DNA of 64,000 nucleotides from Polynucleobacter sp. HIN11 (GTDB lineage: Bacteria; Pseudomonadota; Gammaproteobacteria; Burkholderiales; Burkholderiaceae): positions 1,178,001 to 1,242,000 of the forward strand of contig NZ_AP028142.1 of NCBI RefSeq assembly GCF_030297675.1. The letters are read 5' to 3'. The position numbers and the translations under genes were made by a program. The notes under the pieces were generated by a model. The model saw nothing but the letters and a program-made list of their open reading frames with translations, did no database searches and was not told where the DNA came from. Positions 1 to 8,686 of this stretch are shown piece after piece. Positions within the stretch are counted from its first letter, which is position 1. Each line of letters opens with the position of its first letter.

Positions 1-1470
1 TAGTTGTAAATTATTCACCTTGACTGCCACGCAGGTATTACCAAGGTCACTATGAATCGAGTAGGCAAAGTCGAGGGCTGTTGCGCCCCGTGGTAACGCC
101 CGTATTTGCCCTTTGGGGGTAAACACATAGACAGCATCGGGGAATAAATCAATCTTGACGTGCTCTAAGAATTCTTGGGAGTCACCGCTGTTGTCCTGAA
201 TATCCACGAGCGACTGCAGCCATTGGTGCGCACGGTTTTGCACTTCACTCAATTCGGGTGAACCGTCCTTATAGGCCCAATGGGCTGCCACTCCAGATTC
301 AGCTACGGCGTGCATATCCGCAGTGCGTACCTGAAACTCCACTGGCACTCCGGATGGACCCACTAAGGTGGTGTGCAAAGACTGATAGCCATTGAGTTTA
401 GGAATCGAGATGTAATCCTTGAACTTCCCAGGCATGGGCTTATAGATAGCATGCAAAATGCCGAGGGCACGATAGCACTCATCCACGGTTCGTACCGTGA
501 CTCGGAACGCATAAACATCCAAAACCTGCGAGAAGCTCAAATGCTTACTACGCATTTTGTTGTAGATACTAAATAGGGTTTTCTCACGACCCTGCAAATC
601 AACTTCGATCCCGGCTTTCGCAAACTGCATCCGTACCGTATCCAGAATCTTATCCACCATCTCACGGCGATTGCCACGCGCCTTCTTTACTGCTTTCTCA
701 ATGGCCCTAAAGCGCATGGGCATTGAGTGTTTAAAGCTGATGTCTTGCAGATCACGGTAGATTAAGTTAAGCCCCAGACGATGTGCGATCGGGGCGTAGA
801 TTTCCATGGTTTCCAATGCAACCCGGCGTCGTTTTTCAATCGGCACCGCATCGAGGGTGTGCATATTGTGGGTTCGGTCAGCTAACTTGACCAAGATGAC
901 CCGCACATCACGGGCCATGGCCATAAACATTTTCCGAAAGCTCTCAGCCTGGGCCTCGGCATGACTTTGAAACTCTAATTTGTCGAGTTTGGTTAAACCC
1001 TCAACTAGCTCGGCCACTTTCGCGCCAAACTGATTCACGAGGTCAGTCTGGGTGCAACCAGAATCCTCAATCACATCATGGAGCAAAGCGGCCATGATGC
1101 TTTGGGCATCTAAGCGCCAGGTTGCACAGAGCTCAGCGACTGAGACCGGATGGCTGATGTAAGGCTCTCCGCTATGGCGATATTGGCCTAAGTGCGCGGC
1201 ATCCGCAAACTGAAAGGCCTTCTTAATTTGGTTAATTTCCTCGGGCTTCAGATAATGAAGCTTCTCGGTCAAGCTCGTAATCGATACAACTTGCTGCTTA
1301 GGCGGCAAAGTCGGTTGCGAGGTAGGGCCAAAGAGATGGCGGCTGGATTGCTCCAGCAAAGAGGCAATCACGCTTTGAGCGGGATTGGCGCTTGGTAAAG
1401 GCTTACCTGTGCGAATCTGGCTAGACGAGACTTCGTCTAGCGAACCCGTTGTGGTGACTGTAGACGCCAC
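1..1470 (-). CDS. spoT: Bifunctional (p)ppGpp synthase/hydrolase SpoT (RSH), 3' end cut by window
   Basis: Long RelA/SpoT homologue that makes and degrades the alarmone (p)ppGpp. The reading frame runs from GTG at 1470 through the left edge without a stop (490 codons seen). Visible parts: HD hydrolase with His131-Asp132 in HDVIEDSG, synthetase domain (about 250-400) with LNGYQSLHT and the GKFKDYI loop, and the start of the TGS domain (about 447-490, LDFAYSIHSDLGN). The ACT/regulatory C-terminus lies outside the window. The loop is of the basic R/KxKD type found in bifunctional enzymes rather than the ExDD of RelA, and the intact HD motif also points to a hydrolase. No ATG exists near the 5' end; GTG at 1470 has GGGG about 8 bases upstream and lies 14 bases after rpoZ. 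The N-terminus is about 59 residues longer than in E. coli SpoT. Confidence 0.93.
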   Translation of the reverse strand, partial: MASTVTTTGSLDEVSSSQIRTGKPLPSANPAQSVIASLLEQSSRHLFGPTSQPTLPPKQQVVSITSLTEKLHYLKPEEINQIKKAFQFADAAHLGQYRHSGEPYISHPVSVAELCATWRLDAQSIMAALLHDVIEDSGCTQTDLVNQFGAKVAELVEGLTKLDKLEFQSHAEAQAESFRKMFMAMARDVRVILVKLADRTHNMHTLDAVPIEKRRRVALETMEIYAPIAHRLGLNLIYRDLQDISFKHSMPMRFRAIEKAVKKARGNRREMVDKILDTVRMQFAKAGIEVDLQGREKTLFSIYNKMRSKHLSFSQVLDVYAFRVTVRTVDECYRALGILHAIYKPMPGKFKDYISIPKLNGYQSLHTTLVGPSGVPVEFQVRTADMHAVAESGVAAHWAYKDGSPELSEVQNRAHQWLQSLVDIQDNSGDSQEFLEHVKIDLFPDAVYVFTPKGQIRALPRGATALDFAYSIHSDLGNTCVAVKVNNLQL

Positions 1471-1484
1471 AGCGGGACCCCGGA

Positions 1485-1688
1485 TTAGAGAGGTACTTTG
1501 GTCAGCATATCCCGATCGGTTACCCCAACAGCGATCTCACGCAATGCAACCACGGTTGCCTTATCTTTTGCGTCGACTCGGGCTGCGTGACCCTGAACCA
1601 ATTGGCGGGCCCGATAGGTGCCAGCGAGGACTAACTCAAAACGATTGGGAATGGTTTTTAAACAATCTTCTACGGTAATACGGGCCAT
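1485..1688 (-). CDS. rpoZ: DNA-directed RNA polymerase omega subunit
   Basis: Small omega subunit that helps beta-prime fold and assemble into RNA polymerase and forms part of a ppGpp-binding site. The 67-residue product begins MARITVEDCLKTIPNRFELV, the classic omega N-terminus, and has the usual length. It lies directly upstream of spoT on the same strand, the conserved gmk-rpoZ-spoT order, so subunit and alarmone enzyme are probably co-transcribed. The C-terminus is short and lacks the acidic tail of E. coli omega. Confidence 0.96.
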   Translation of the reverse strand: MARITVEDCLKTIPNRFELVLAGTYRARQLVQGHAARVDAKDKATVVALREIAVGVTDRDMLTKVPL

Positions 1689-1740
1689 TCTGAACTCACT
1701 TATTTAGATTAATACCGATAGGATACCCGATGACAGCCCA

Positions 1741-2370
1741 TCATGCCCCAAGTCGCTTGACTAAGGCTGGATAACGGGCCATCATCGGCCCCGTCCGTAG
1801 CCGGCTGGCTGCCACAATCGCCTGCAGGTCTTTTAAGGCGTCGGCAAAGACCTCATTAATCACAATAAAGTCGGCTTCGTGAGCATGTTGCAGCTCAATA
1901 TGAGCGGCTGCAACGCGCTTGGCAATCGTGATCTCATCGTCCTGGCCGCGCTTGTGCAAACGCTCCGCAAGAGCCTCAATAGAGGGTGGGAAGATAAATA
2001 CCCAAATCGCTTGGGGAATTAGTTTACGAATTTGCTGTGCGCCCTGCCAATCAATTTCCAGGATCACATCCTGACCTTGTTGCATTTGACCTTCTATCCA
2101 CGAACGCGAGGTGCCATAGAGATTGCTGTGCACCTCGGCGGACTCCAGAAAATCACCGGCCGCTTGTTTGGCCAAAAAGGTTTCTTTGGTAATAAAGGAG
2201 TAATCACGCCCATCCAACTCACCGGCACGCGGTGCACGCGTAGTGAACGACAGCGAAAGCTGTAATCGATGATCGGACTCCAATAACGCATTGACTAAAG
2301 AGGATTTGCCAGCCCCCGAAGGGGCCACGATCATCAGCATACTGCCCTGATAGGTGGTTGGAGCACTCAT
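1741..2370 (-). CDS. gmk: Guanylate kinase
   Basis: Phosphorylates GMP to GDP using ATP, an essential step of purine nucleotide synthesis. The P-loop PSGAGKSS lies at about residues 17-24 and is followed by the GMP-binding region (SFTTRAPRAGELDGRDYSFI). Length is about 209 residues, normal for the family. Three start codons cluster here: GTG 2379, ATG 2376 and ATG 2370. I chose ATG 2370 because AGAG sits 8-9 bases before it; the other two would overlap or touch the yicC stop codon. Translation is probably coupled to yicC, and rpoZ-spoT follow downstream. Confidence 0.95.
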   Translation of the reverse strand: MSAPTTYQGSMLMIVAPSGAGKSSLVNALLESDHRLQLSLSFTTRAPRAGELDGRDYSFITKETFLAKQAAGDFLESAEVHSNLYGTSRSWIEGQMQQGQDVILEIDWQGAQQIRKLIPQAIWVFIFPPSIEALAERLHKRGQDDEITIAKRVAAAHIELQHAHEADFIVINEVFADALKDLQAIVAASRLRTGPMMARYPALVKRLGA

Positions 2371-2375
2371 GGTCA

Positions 2376-3299
2376 TCACTCTAAATTTTGCACTTGCTCG
2401 CGCATTTGCTCAATCAATAATTTGAGCTCCAAGGCAGTGTTCGTGCAATCCTCATGGACCGCCTTGGATCCGAGGGTGTTTGCCTCGCGATTAAGCTCCT
2501 GAATTAAGAAGTCTAAACGCTTACCGACAGCCCCGCCCTCTGCCAGGGCCGTCCTTGCAACCTGGATATGCGTTTTGAGACGAGCCAATTCTTCGGCAAC
2601 ATCAATCCGTACTGCATATAAGACAACCTCTTGCCGGATACGCTCCATTAGCTCAGCATTAAAGGGGATATTGGCTTGGGTTGCATGCACGCCCAATGCT
2701 TCCTCGATCCGAGTGACTAATTTATTTTGGTAGAGGGTCACGATTTCTGGGATGCGGGGCTCAAGCCGAGTAACCATGTCTTGCATCGCATCGAGAGCAT
2801 TCGTTAATACCTTAGCGAGTGCTTGGCCCTCGATTTGCCGTGATTGGATTAATTGCCGTAAGGCCTCTTCGCCAGCCTTTAGGGTGGCACTTTGCCATTG
2901 ATCCTCGGCGGTCTCCGATTCGGTTACAACACCCGGATAGCGCAGGATATCGGCGACGCGCAACTCTTCGGCCGCAGGAAATTGCTCCTGAATCATGGCT
3001 TGTGCTTGTTTTAAGGCGATCAACTTTGCTGGATCGATCGAGATGGTTTGGGAGCGCGCATGCTCACCAGTGCTTTGCCGCCACGCAGCCCGAAACTCGA
3101 CCTTACCGCGCTTTAAGTGCTTATTAAGGAGCTCACGCAAAGCGCCTTCAGCAGCACGACACTCATCGGGTATCCGAAAGCTCAAATCCAAAAAGCGACT
3201 GTTGACCGCCCGGATCTCAACCTGCAGATTGGCATAACCCCCCTCACCCATTTCAATAGGATGGGAAGCGCTGCCATAGCCGGTCATGCTCGATATCAT
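2376..3299 (-). CDS. yicC: YicC family endoribonuclease
   Basis: YicC-family protein of about 307 residues; members are endoribonucleases acting on RNA substrates. The N-terminus MISSMTGYGSA matches the family's invariant MIxSMTGYG start, which fixes the start at 3299; the open frame extends to 3362 but the extra residues do not resemble the family. The C-terminus (LDFLIQELNREANTLGSKA) is the other hallmark block. It directly precedes gmk on the same strand, a common arrangement in proteobacteria, and is divergent from rph across 35 bases. Confidence 0.92.
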   Translation of the reverse strand: MISSMTGYGSASHPIEMGEGGYANLQVEIRAVNSRFLDLSFRIPDECRAAEGALRELLNKHLKRGKVEFRAAWRQSTGEHARSQTISIDPAKLIALKQAQAMIQEQFPAAEELRVADILRYPGVVTESETAEDQWQSATLKAGEEALRQLIQSRQIEGQALAKVLTNALDAMQDMVTRLEPRIPEIVTLYQNKLVTRIEEALGVHATQANIPFNAELMERIRQEVVLYAVRIDVAEELARLKTHIQVARTALAEGGAVGKRLDFLIQELNREANTLGSKAVHEDCTNTALELKLLIEQMREQVQNLE

Positions 3300-3334
3300 G
3301 TAGGCATTGTAAATTGCAAAAAAGGAACTCCCCC

Positions 3335-4054
3335 ATGAATCGTCCCAGTCAACGCCAAGCACGCGATCTGCGGCCCATTACCATTACTCGCTCATTTACC
3401 AAGCACGCAGAGGGTTCGGTTCTTATTGAGTTTGGGGATACCAAAGTTCTTTGCACGGCAAGCGTTCTTGAAAAGGTGCCGCCCCATCAAAAAGGCTCTG
3501 GCGAGGGTTGGGTCACCGCGGAATACGGCATGCTGCCCCGCTCCACCCATACTCGCTCTGATCGTGAAGCCGCCCGGGGCAAGCAAAGTGGGCGAACTCA
3601 AGAGATTCAGCGATTGATTGGACGAGCCATGCGCAGTGTCTTTGATCTCAAATTACTCGGTGAGCGCACTATTCATCTCGATTGCGATGTATTGCAAGCC
3701 GATGGCGGAACGCGGACTGCGGCAATTACCGGCGCCTATGTGGCTGCCCGCGATGCGGTCAATCATTTGCTCAATCAGAAGATGATTGCCTCCGACCCGA
3801 TGATTGATAGTGTTGCGGCGATCTCGGTAGGTATCTACCAGGGCGTTCCGGTTCTCGATCTCGATTACGCAGAGGACTCAGAGTGCGACACCGATATGAA
3901 CGTGGTGATGACCGGTCGCGGCGGCATGATTGAAGTGCAAGGAACCGCTGAAGGCGCCCCATTCTCGCGTACCGAACTCGAGGCATTATTAAATCTTGCC
4001 CAAGCAGGTATTGAGGAATTAACACGCATCCAGAAAAGCGCCTTAGCCGCATGA
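3335..4054 (+). CDS. rph: Ribonuclease PH
   Basis: Phosphorolytic 3'-to-5' exoribonuclease that trims tRNA 3' ends. About 239 residues, full length for the family, with hallmark blocks GSVLIEFGDTKVLCTASV, the arginine-rich REAARGKQSGRTQEIQRLIG region and LDCDVLQADGGTRTAAI. ATG 3335 (MNRPSQRQARDLRPI) is preferred over 3314 because AAGGAA lies about 8 bases before it and it matches the family N-terminus. Its stop overlaps the rdgB start by four bases (ATGA), so the two are translationally coupled. Confidence 0.96.
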   Translation: MNRPSQRQARDLRPITITRSFTKHAEGSVLIEFGDTKVLCTASVLEKVPPHQKGSGEGWVTAEYGMLPRSTHTRSDREAARGKQSGRTQEIQRLIGRAMRSVFDLKLLGERTIHLDCDVLQADGGTRTAAITGAYVAARDAVNHLLNQKMIASDPMIDSVAAISVGIYQGVPVLDLDYAEDSECDTDMNVVMTGRGGMIEVQGTAEGAPFSRTELEALLNLAQAGIEELTRIQKSALAA

Positions 4055-4665
4055 GTCGACGGTTGGTCTTAGCTTCGAATAATGCTGGGAAGCTCAGAGA
4101 GTTTGCACAACTATTTAAACCCTTTGCGATTGAACTCATCCCCCAGGGGCAGCTTGGGATTAGTGCGGCAGAAGAACCCTTTGACCGCTTTATCGATAAT
4201 GCGCTAGAAAAGGCACGCCATGCCAGCAAGCTCAGTGGTCTACCCGCCATTGCCGATGACTCCGGCATTTGTGTGGATGCCTTAGGTGGTGCGCCCGGTG
4301 TTCGCTCAGCTCGCTTTGCCGGTGAGCACTGCTCAGACACCGATAACAACCAAAAGCTACTGTCATTACTCGCGGGCGAGCTAAATCGTAAAGCGCACTA
4401 TGTATGCGCCCTAGTGGTGGTTCGCGAGGCCGATGATCCCAACCCAATCGTCGTTGAAACCCATTGGGACGGCGAGATCATCTACGAAGCGCGTGGTCAA
4501 CATGGTTTTGGCTACGATCCCTACTTTTATCTCCCTAAACATCAGATGACCGCAGCAGAACTCAGCCCAGAGCGCAAGAATGCCATTAGCCATCGCGGCC
4601 AGGCGCTGATTCAGCTCATGGAGCAATTAGAGAAAGATCCGTTTTTTCAGAAAACCGATGATTAA
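4051..4665 (+). CDS. rdgB: XTP/dITP diphosphatase (RdgB/HAM1 family)
   Basis: Removes deaminated purine nucleotides by hydrolysing (d)ITP and XTP to monophosphates, keeping them out of DNA and RNA. The N-terminal LASNNAGKLREF is the family's substrate-binding motif, and DDSGICVDALGGAPGVRSAR is the central catalytic block; GFGYDPYFY and SHRGQAL complete the set. At 204 residues it has normal length. It overlaps rph by 4 bases and hemW by 8 bases, indicating one rph-rdgB-hemW transcript. Confidence 0.95.
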   Translation: MSRRLVLASNNAGKLREFAQLFKPFAIELIPQGQLGISAAEEPFDRFIDNALEKARHASKLSGLPAIADDSGICVDALGGAPGVRSARFAGEHCSDTDNNQKLLSLLAGELNRKAHYVCALVVVREADDPNPIVVETHWDGEIIYEARGQHGFGYDPYFYLPKHQMTAAELSPERKNAISHRGQALIQLMEQLEKDPFFQKTDD

Positions 4666-5824
4666 CTCTGGTATCGCACTAACCGCACTTCCCCCTCTCT
4701 CGCTCTATATCCACTTCCCATGGTGTGAGCGTAAGTGCCCATATTGCGACTTTAATTCCCATCAGGTCAAGGATGGTGGATTTAACGAGAGCCGTTATAT
4801 CGAAGCACTCATCTCAGATCTTCAAACCGAGCTGCCGAATGTCTGGGGTCGTCGCGTTCATACGATTTTTATTGGCGGTGGAACCCCTAGTCTCTTATCT
4901 CCAAAGGGTCTTGATCATCTCTTATCGCACGTACGGGCGCTTATCCCGATGGAACCTCATGCTGAAATCACTCTCGAGGCCAATCCAGGTTCAGTGGAAT
5001 CAGCGAAGTTTGCCGAGTTCGCTAGCATCGGCATTAACCGTGTGTCGCTTGGGATCCAGAGCTTTAACTCAGATCATCTCAAGGCATTGGGGCGGATTCA
5101 CAATCAGCAGGATGCGCGCCGTGCCATAGAAATCGCACACGATCACTTTGAGCGCATCAATCTTGATTTGATGTACGCTCTTCCACAGCAAACCCTTGCC
5201 CAGTCACAAGCCGATCTCAGAGAAGCTCTGGCATTTAATACATCGCATCTATCGCTCTATCACCTAACACTCGAACCGAATACCTATTTTGCGAGTCACC
5301 CGCCAGCACTTCCGCACGAAGATGAGAGTGATGCCATGTTTGAATCCGCCCTAGAAATGTTGGCAGCGCATGGCTACGACCGATATGAGGTATCGGCCTA
5401 TAGCAAGCCCAAACAACAATCCAAGCACAATCTCAATTATTGGGAGTTTGGTGACTATATTGGTATTGGTGCGGGTGCGCACGGTAAGATTTCCTATCCA
5501 AATCGCATCACACGGCAGATTCGTGAGCGCCACCCTGAGACTTATATGGGCAGGATGACAGAACAAGGTCATGCTGTCATTGAAAATCGTTTACTCACGC
5601 AAGACGATTTACCGTTTGAGTTCATGTTGGGAGCACTTCGATTAATGGATGGGGTGCCAACAAGTATGTTCTCAGAGCGAACGAGCCTCGGGCTTAATAC
5701 GATTAGCAAACCAATTACAGAGGCTCTGCGTAAGGGGCTATTGGACGAAGATCCAACGCGACTCAAAGCTAGCCCACTGGGCATGCGCTATCTCAATGAT
5801 CTGCAGGAATTGTTCTTGAAATAG
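4658..5824 (+). CDS. hemW: Radical SAM family heme chaperone HemW
   Basis: HemW binds heme and delivers it to client proteins; it descends from the HemN coproporphyrinogen dehydrogenase family and was long misannotated as such. The radical-SAM cluster motif CxxxCxxC is at Cys23/Cys27/Cys30 (WCERKCPYCDF), followed by the SAM-binding GGGTPSLL. The protein has 388 residues, the HemW rather than HemN length, and the rdgB-hemW order is also typical of HemW. The start overlaps the end of rdgB by 8 bases. Confidence 0.93.
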   Translation: MINSGIALTALPPLSLYIHFPWCERKCPYCDFNSHQVKDGGFNESRYIEALISDLQTELPNVWGRRVHTIFIGGGTPSLLSPKGLDHLLSHVRALIPMEPHAEITLEANPGSVESAKFAEFASIGINRVSLGIQSFNSDHLKALGRIHNQQDARRAIEIAHDHFERINLDLMYALPQQTLAQSQADLREALAFNTSHLSLYHLTLEPNTYFASHPPALPHEDESDAMFESALEMLAAHGYDRYEVSAYSKPKQQSKHNLNYWEFGDYIGIGAGAHGKISYPNRITRQIRERHPETYMGRMTEQGHAVIENRLLTQDDLPFEFMLGALRLMDGVPTSMFSERTSLGLNTISKPITEALRKGLLDEDPTRLKASPLGMRYLNDLQELFLK

Positions 5825-5828
5825 ATGA

Positions 5829-5918
5829 TGGCGGAAGCGGTGAGATTCGAACTCACGGAGGACTTTCATCCTCGCCAGTTTTCAAGACTGGTGCATTCAA
5901 CCACTCTGCCACGCTTCC
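5829..5918 (-). tRNA. tRNA-Ser (anticodon UGA)
   Basis: A 90-base tRNA on the minus strand. The acceptor arm GGAAGCG pairs with CGCTTCC, followed by discriminator G and an encoded CCA. The anticodon stem-loop CCAGTCTTGAAAACTGG gives UGA, the T-arm contains GTTCGAATC, and there is a long variable arm as expected for serine. It lies just after hemW on the opposite strand. Confidence 0.97.
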
Positions 5919-5968
5919 TCTGAAGGAGTAATTATAGGGGAGTTGAAGCTTGGATGAAGAATTGAGGC

Positions 5969-7087
5969 CTAAGGATTAAGTAAGCCCTTTAGATATTTCG
6001 CGATTGCCAAACTTGAGGTTAGTGCGGGTGACTCAAAGCCAAAGAAGTTGTAGAGGCCCTCAATACCATGCTCATTAGGGCCATCGATACGAAAGTCCCC
6101 TGCGGGTTGATCTTTCGAGACAATCTTGGCGCGCACCCCTGAATAATCGGCCTGCAACGCTCCGTCTTGAAGACCTGGCCAGTACTGTCGGATGGCTGCA
6201 TAGAATCGCTCACCGCGAGTGGGATCGACTGCGTAATTAATTTGATCTTCCGCATCGATATCAAGCCATTCCACATCGGGGCCAAACTTAGCCTGCCCCG
6301 CCATATCGAGGGTCAAATGCACCCCTAATCCGCCCGGCTCTGGGACGGGATAAATTAAATGTCGAAAGGGTGACTTACCTGCTAAGGAGAAATAGTTGCC
6401 TTTTGCAAAATAGGCTTTGGGAATGTGCTCGGCCGATATTCCGTGAATGCGTTGCGCTACGGCCGGCGCACTCATACCCGCACAATTAATTAGATACTTA
6501 GTTTGCAGTTGTATCGCATCGGCACCGCCCACCTCTAGCTCAAACCCTCCAGGAATCACGCGTGCATGATTTAACGGAGACAAATAAGCAACCATTCCTC
6601 CTGCATCCTCAAAGCCGCCAAGCAATGAGAGCATATAGGCATGGCTATCGACAATGCCAGTCGTTTTGGACAAAATCGCTGCTGCAACTCGTAGATCGGG
6701 CTCTAGCGCATTGGCCTCTTTGGCTGTAATGAGGCTAATCTCACGTGCCCCATTTTGCTGGGCACGATAAAAAATACCGTGCAGATCATCAACCTGCTGT
6801 GGATCGCTTGCCACAATTAATTTACCGTAGCGCTGGGTTCCCACCTGATGGTCGCGACAATACTCATAGAGCATGCGATTACCCTCAACGCATAGTTTTG
6901 CTTTTAAGGAATCCTTGGGGTAGTAAATACCGGCATGGATAACTTCGCTATTTCTGGAGCTACTAATGGTTCCAAATGATGCTTCGCGCTCTAGCAATAC
7001 GGTTTCATGACCTTGCAATGCCATTTCGCGGGCCACTGCTAAGCCCACAACTCCCGCACCAACGACGACACAATCCAGTTTATCCAT
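5969..7087 (-). CDS. FAD-dependent oxidoreductase, L-2-hydroxyglutarate oxidase (LhgO) family
   Basis: A 372-residue flavoprotein of the DAO superfamily. The N-terminal GAGVVGLAVAREM is the FAD-binding Rossmann motif, and SSRNSEVIHAGIYYP (about 43-57) is the signature of the LhgO/L2HGDH group, which oxidises L-2-hydroxyglutarate to 2-oxoglutarate. Substrate is inferred from family membership only; related DAO enzymes use glycerol-3-phosphate or amino acids. It is a single gene divergent from pgi. The start ATG 7087 fits the family N-terminus. Confidence 0.85.
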   Translation of the reverse strand: MDKLDCVVVGAGVVGLAVAREMALQGHETVLLEREASFGTISSSRNSEVIHAGIYYPKDSLKAKLCVEGNRMLYEYCRDHQVGTQRYGKLIVASDPQQVDDLHGIFYRAQQNGAREISLITAKEANALEPDLRVAAAILSKTTGIVDSHAYMLSLLGGFEDAGGMVAYLSPLNHARVIPGGFELEVGGADAIQLQTKYLINCAGMSAPAVAQRIHGISAEHIPKAYFAKGNYFSLAGKSPFRHLIYPVPEPGGLGVHLTLDMAGQAKFGPDVEWLDIDAEDQINYAVDPTRGERFYAAIRQYWPGLQDGALQADYSGVRAKIVSKDQPAGDFRIDGPNEHGIEGLYNFFGFESPALTSSLAIAKYLKGLLNP

Positions 7088-7140
7088 ATTAATTGCTTAT
7101 TTTTTGATGCCAAATCGTACCATTTCACTGAAATTAAATC

Positions 7141-7169
7141 TTGATGCTTTCGAAGCCCTTATTGATAAA
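7141..7169 (+). promoter_or_regulatory. Candidate sigma-70 promoter of pgi
   Basis: TTGATG at 7141-7146 and GATAAA at 7164-7169 are separated by 17 bases. The predicted transcription start falls at about 7176-7178, on or next to the pgi ATG at 7178, with no Shine-Dalgarno sequence between. This is a by-eye match and could be fortuitous. Confidence 0.4.
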
Positions 7170-7177
7170 ATCTATAT

Positions 7178-8683
7178 ATGACCGCATTCTCCAACGCAAA
7201 ATCATTCGATAACCCCTCAACCGCGGTTTTTGGCTCTTTGCAAGCAGCTGGCATCGTATTGGATCTTGCCTATCAGGGGATTGGATCTGAAGATTGGAAG
7301 AACTTATTTGCCAAAGCCGAGCAAGCGCAGCTCAGCAATCATCTCCATGCTGTCTTTGCTGGCGAACATGTTAATACTAGTGAGCACCGCCCTGCACTTC
7401 ATACGGCACTACGTAATCTCGATAAATCCCCAATACTGGTTGATGGCAATGATGTAATGCCAGAGATTGCCGAGGTTTGGCAACGAATCGAGGGTTTATG
7501 CAATAAATGGGTGGGGGTAACAGATTTAATTCATATTGGGATTGGGGGCTCTGACTTTGGCCCACGACTTGCAGTGCAAGCCTTAGCCCATTCAGCGCAC
7601 AAATTCAATCGCGGGATGCGGGTTCATTTTGTGGCTAATGTGGATAGCGCAGAACTGAGCCATGTATTAGAACGTGCTCAGGCGAATAGCACTAAGGTAC
7701 TGATTGTGTCCAAATCATTTGGCACGGCTGAGACCTTAATGAACGCACGCGCTGTTCTTAATTGGTTCAAAGCGAAGAACCTCACGAGCTCGCAGATCCA
7801 AAACTCCCTATTTGCGATTACTAGCAATGTCCAAGCGGCAGAAGACTTTGGCATTCAAGCAGAGCATGTCTTTCCATTTTGGGATTGGGTAGGTGGGCGA
7901 TTCTCGGTATGGTCTGCGGTTGGTCTGCCCATTGCTTTGCAGTATGGGTTTGAGACCTTCAAACAATTTTTGTTGGGAGCCAATCACATGGATCGCCATG
8001 CGATCAGTGCTCGTCCCAATCAAAATCTCCCAATCCTAATGGCATTGGCTTTGTACTATCAACAAAGCAAACATCATTCCAAATCGTATGCAGTGATTCC
8101 ATATGCGCACGCCTTGGAACTCTTCCCGTATTGGTTGCAGCAATTGGATATGGAAAGTAATGGCAAGCAAGTCGATCGCCTTGGTAAGCCGGTATCGCTG
8201 AGCTCCCCTGTTGTGTTTGGAAGCGCCGGTACCAATGCCCAGCATTCGTATTTCCAGTTACTACATCAAGGACCGGAATTCATTCCGGTTGATCTGATTG
8301 CGATTAAAGAGCCGATGAGCGCCCTACCAGAAGCTAAGGAGCATCACTATGCCCTCTTAGCCAATTGCTTGGCCCAAGCTCAGGCGTTGGCCCTAGGCCG
8401 TGATGCGAGCGACCCCAATCTTAGCTATCCTGGAAAGAGACCTAGCAATTTAATTGTGCTACCCAAGCTTGATGCCTATCATTTGGGTGCTTTACTTGCT
8501 CTTTACGAACACCGTGCCGTTTGCTTGGGAGCGCTATGGGGCATGAACAGCTTTGATCAGCCCGGGGTTGAGCTCGGCAAGGTACTAGCCAAACCCATTG
8601 AGCGCGCTCTTCAACAAAAAGACACTTCCGGTGCTGAATTTGATTCCATCACCGCTGCCAGAATCCATTACTTCCAGAAATAA
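7178..8683 (+). CDS. pgi: Glucose-6-phosphate isomerase
   Basis: Interconverts glucose-6-phosphate and fructose-6-phosphate. The family signature appears as LQQLDMESNGKQVDR, with the phosphate-binding GIGGSDFGP and SKSFGTAET and the catalytic region WVGGRFSVWS. Length is 501 residues, somewhat shorter than the ~550 of E. coli Pgi but normal for many bacterial forms. It is followed after only 3 bases by a phosphohexomutase, so the two form a sugar-phosphate operon that could feed polysaccharide precursor synthesis. No ribosome binding site precedes the ATG. Confidence 0.95.
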   Translation: MTAFSNAKSFDNPSTAVFGSLQAAGIVLDLAYQGIGSEDWKNLFAKAEQAQLSNHLHAVFAGEHVNTSEHRPALHTALRNLDKSPILVDGNDVMPEIAEVWQRIEGLCNKWVGVTDLIHIGIGGSDFGPRLAVQALAHSAHKFNRGMRVHFVANVDSAELSHVLERAQANSTKVLIVSKSFGTAETLMNARAVLNWFKAKNLTSSQIQNSLFAITSNVQAAEDFGIQAEHVFPFWDWVGGRFSVWSAVGLPIALQYGFETFKQFLLGANHMDRHAISARPNQNLPILMALALYYQQSKHHSKSYAVIPYAHALELFPYWLQQLDMESNGKQVDRLGKPVSLSSPVVFGSAGTNAQHSYFQLLHQGPEFIPVDLIAIKEPMSALPEAKEHHYALLANCLAQAQALALGRDASDPNLSYPGKRPSNLIVLPKLDAYHLGALLALYEHRAVCLGALWGMNSFDQPGVELGKVLAKPIERALQQKDTSGAEFDSITAARIHYFQK

Positions 8684-8686
8684 TCC

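Noticed and set aside
1385..1678. 97-codon plus-strand open frame across the spoT-rpoZ junction
   Set aside because: It is antisense to rpoZ and the spoT start, has no family features, and both minus-strand genes are certain.
3771..4349. 192-codon minus-strand open frame opposite rph and rdgB
   Set aside because: Arg/Ser/Pro-rich translation without domain features; the sense-strand genes are unambiguous.
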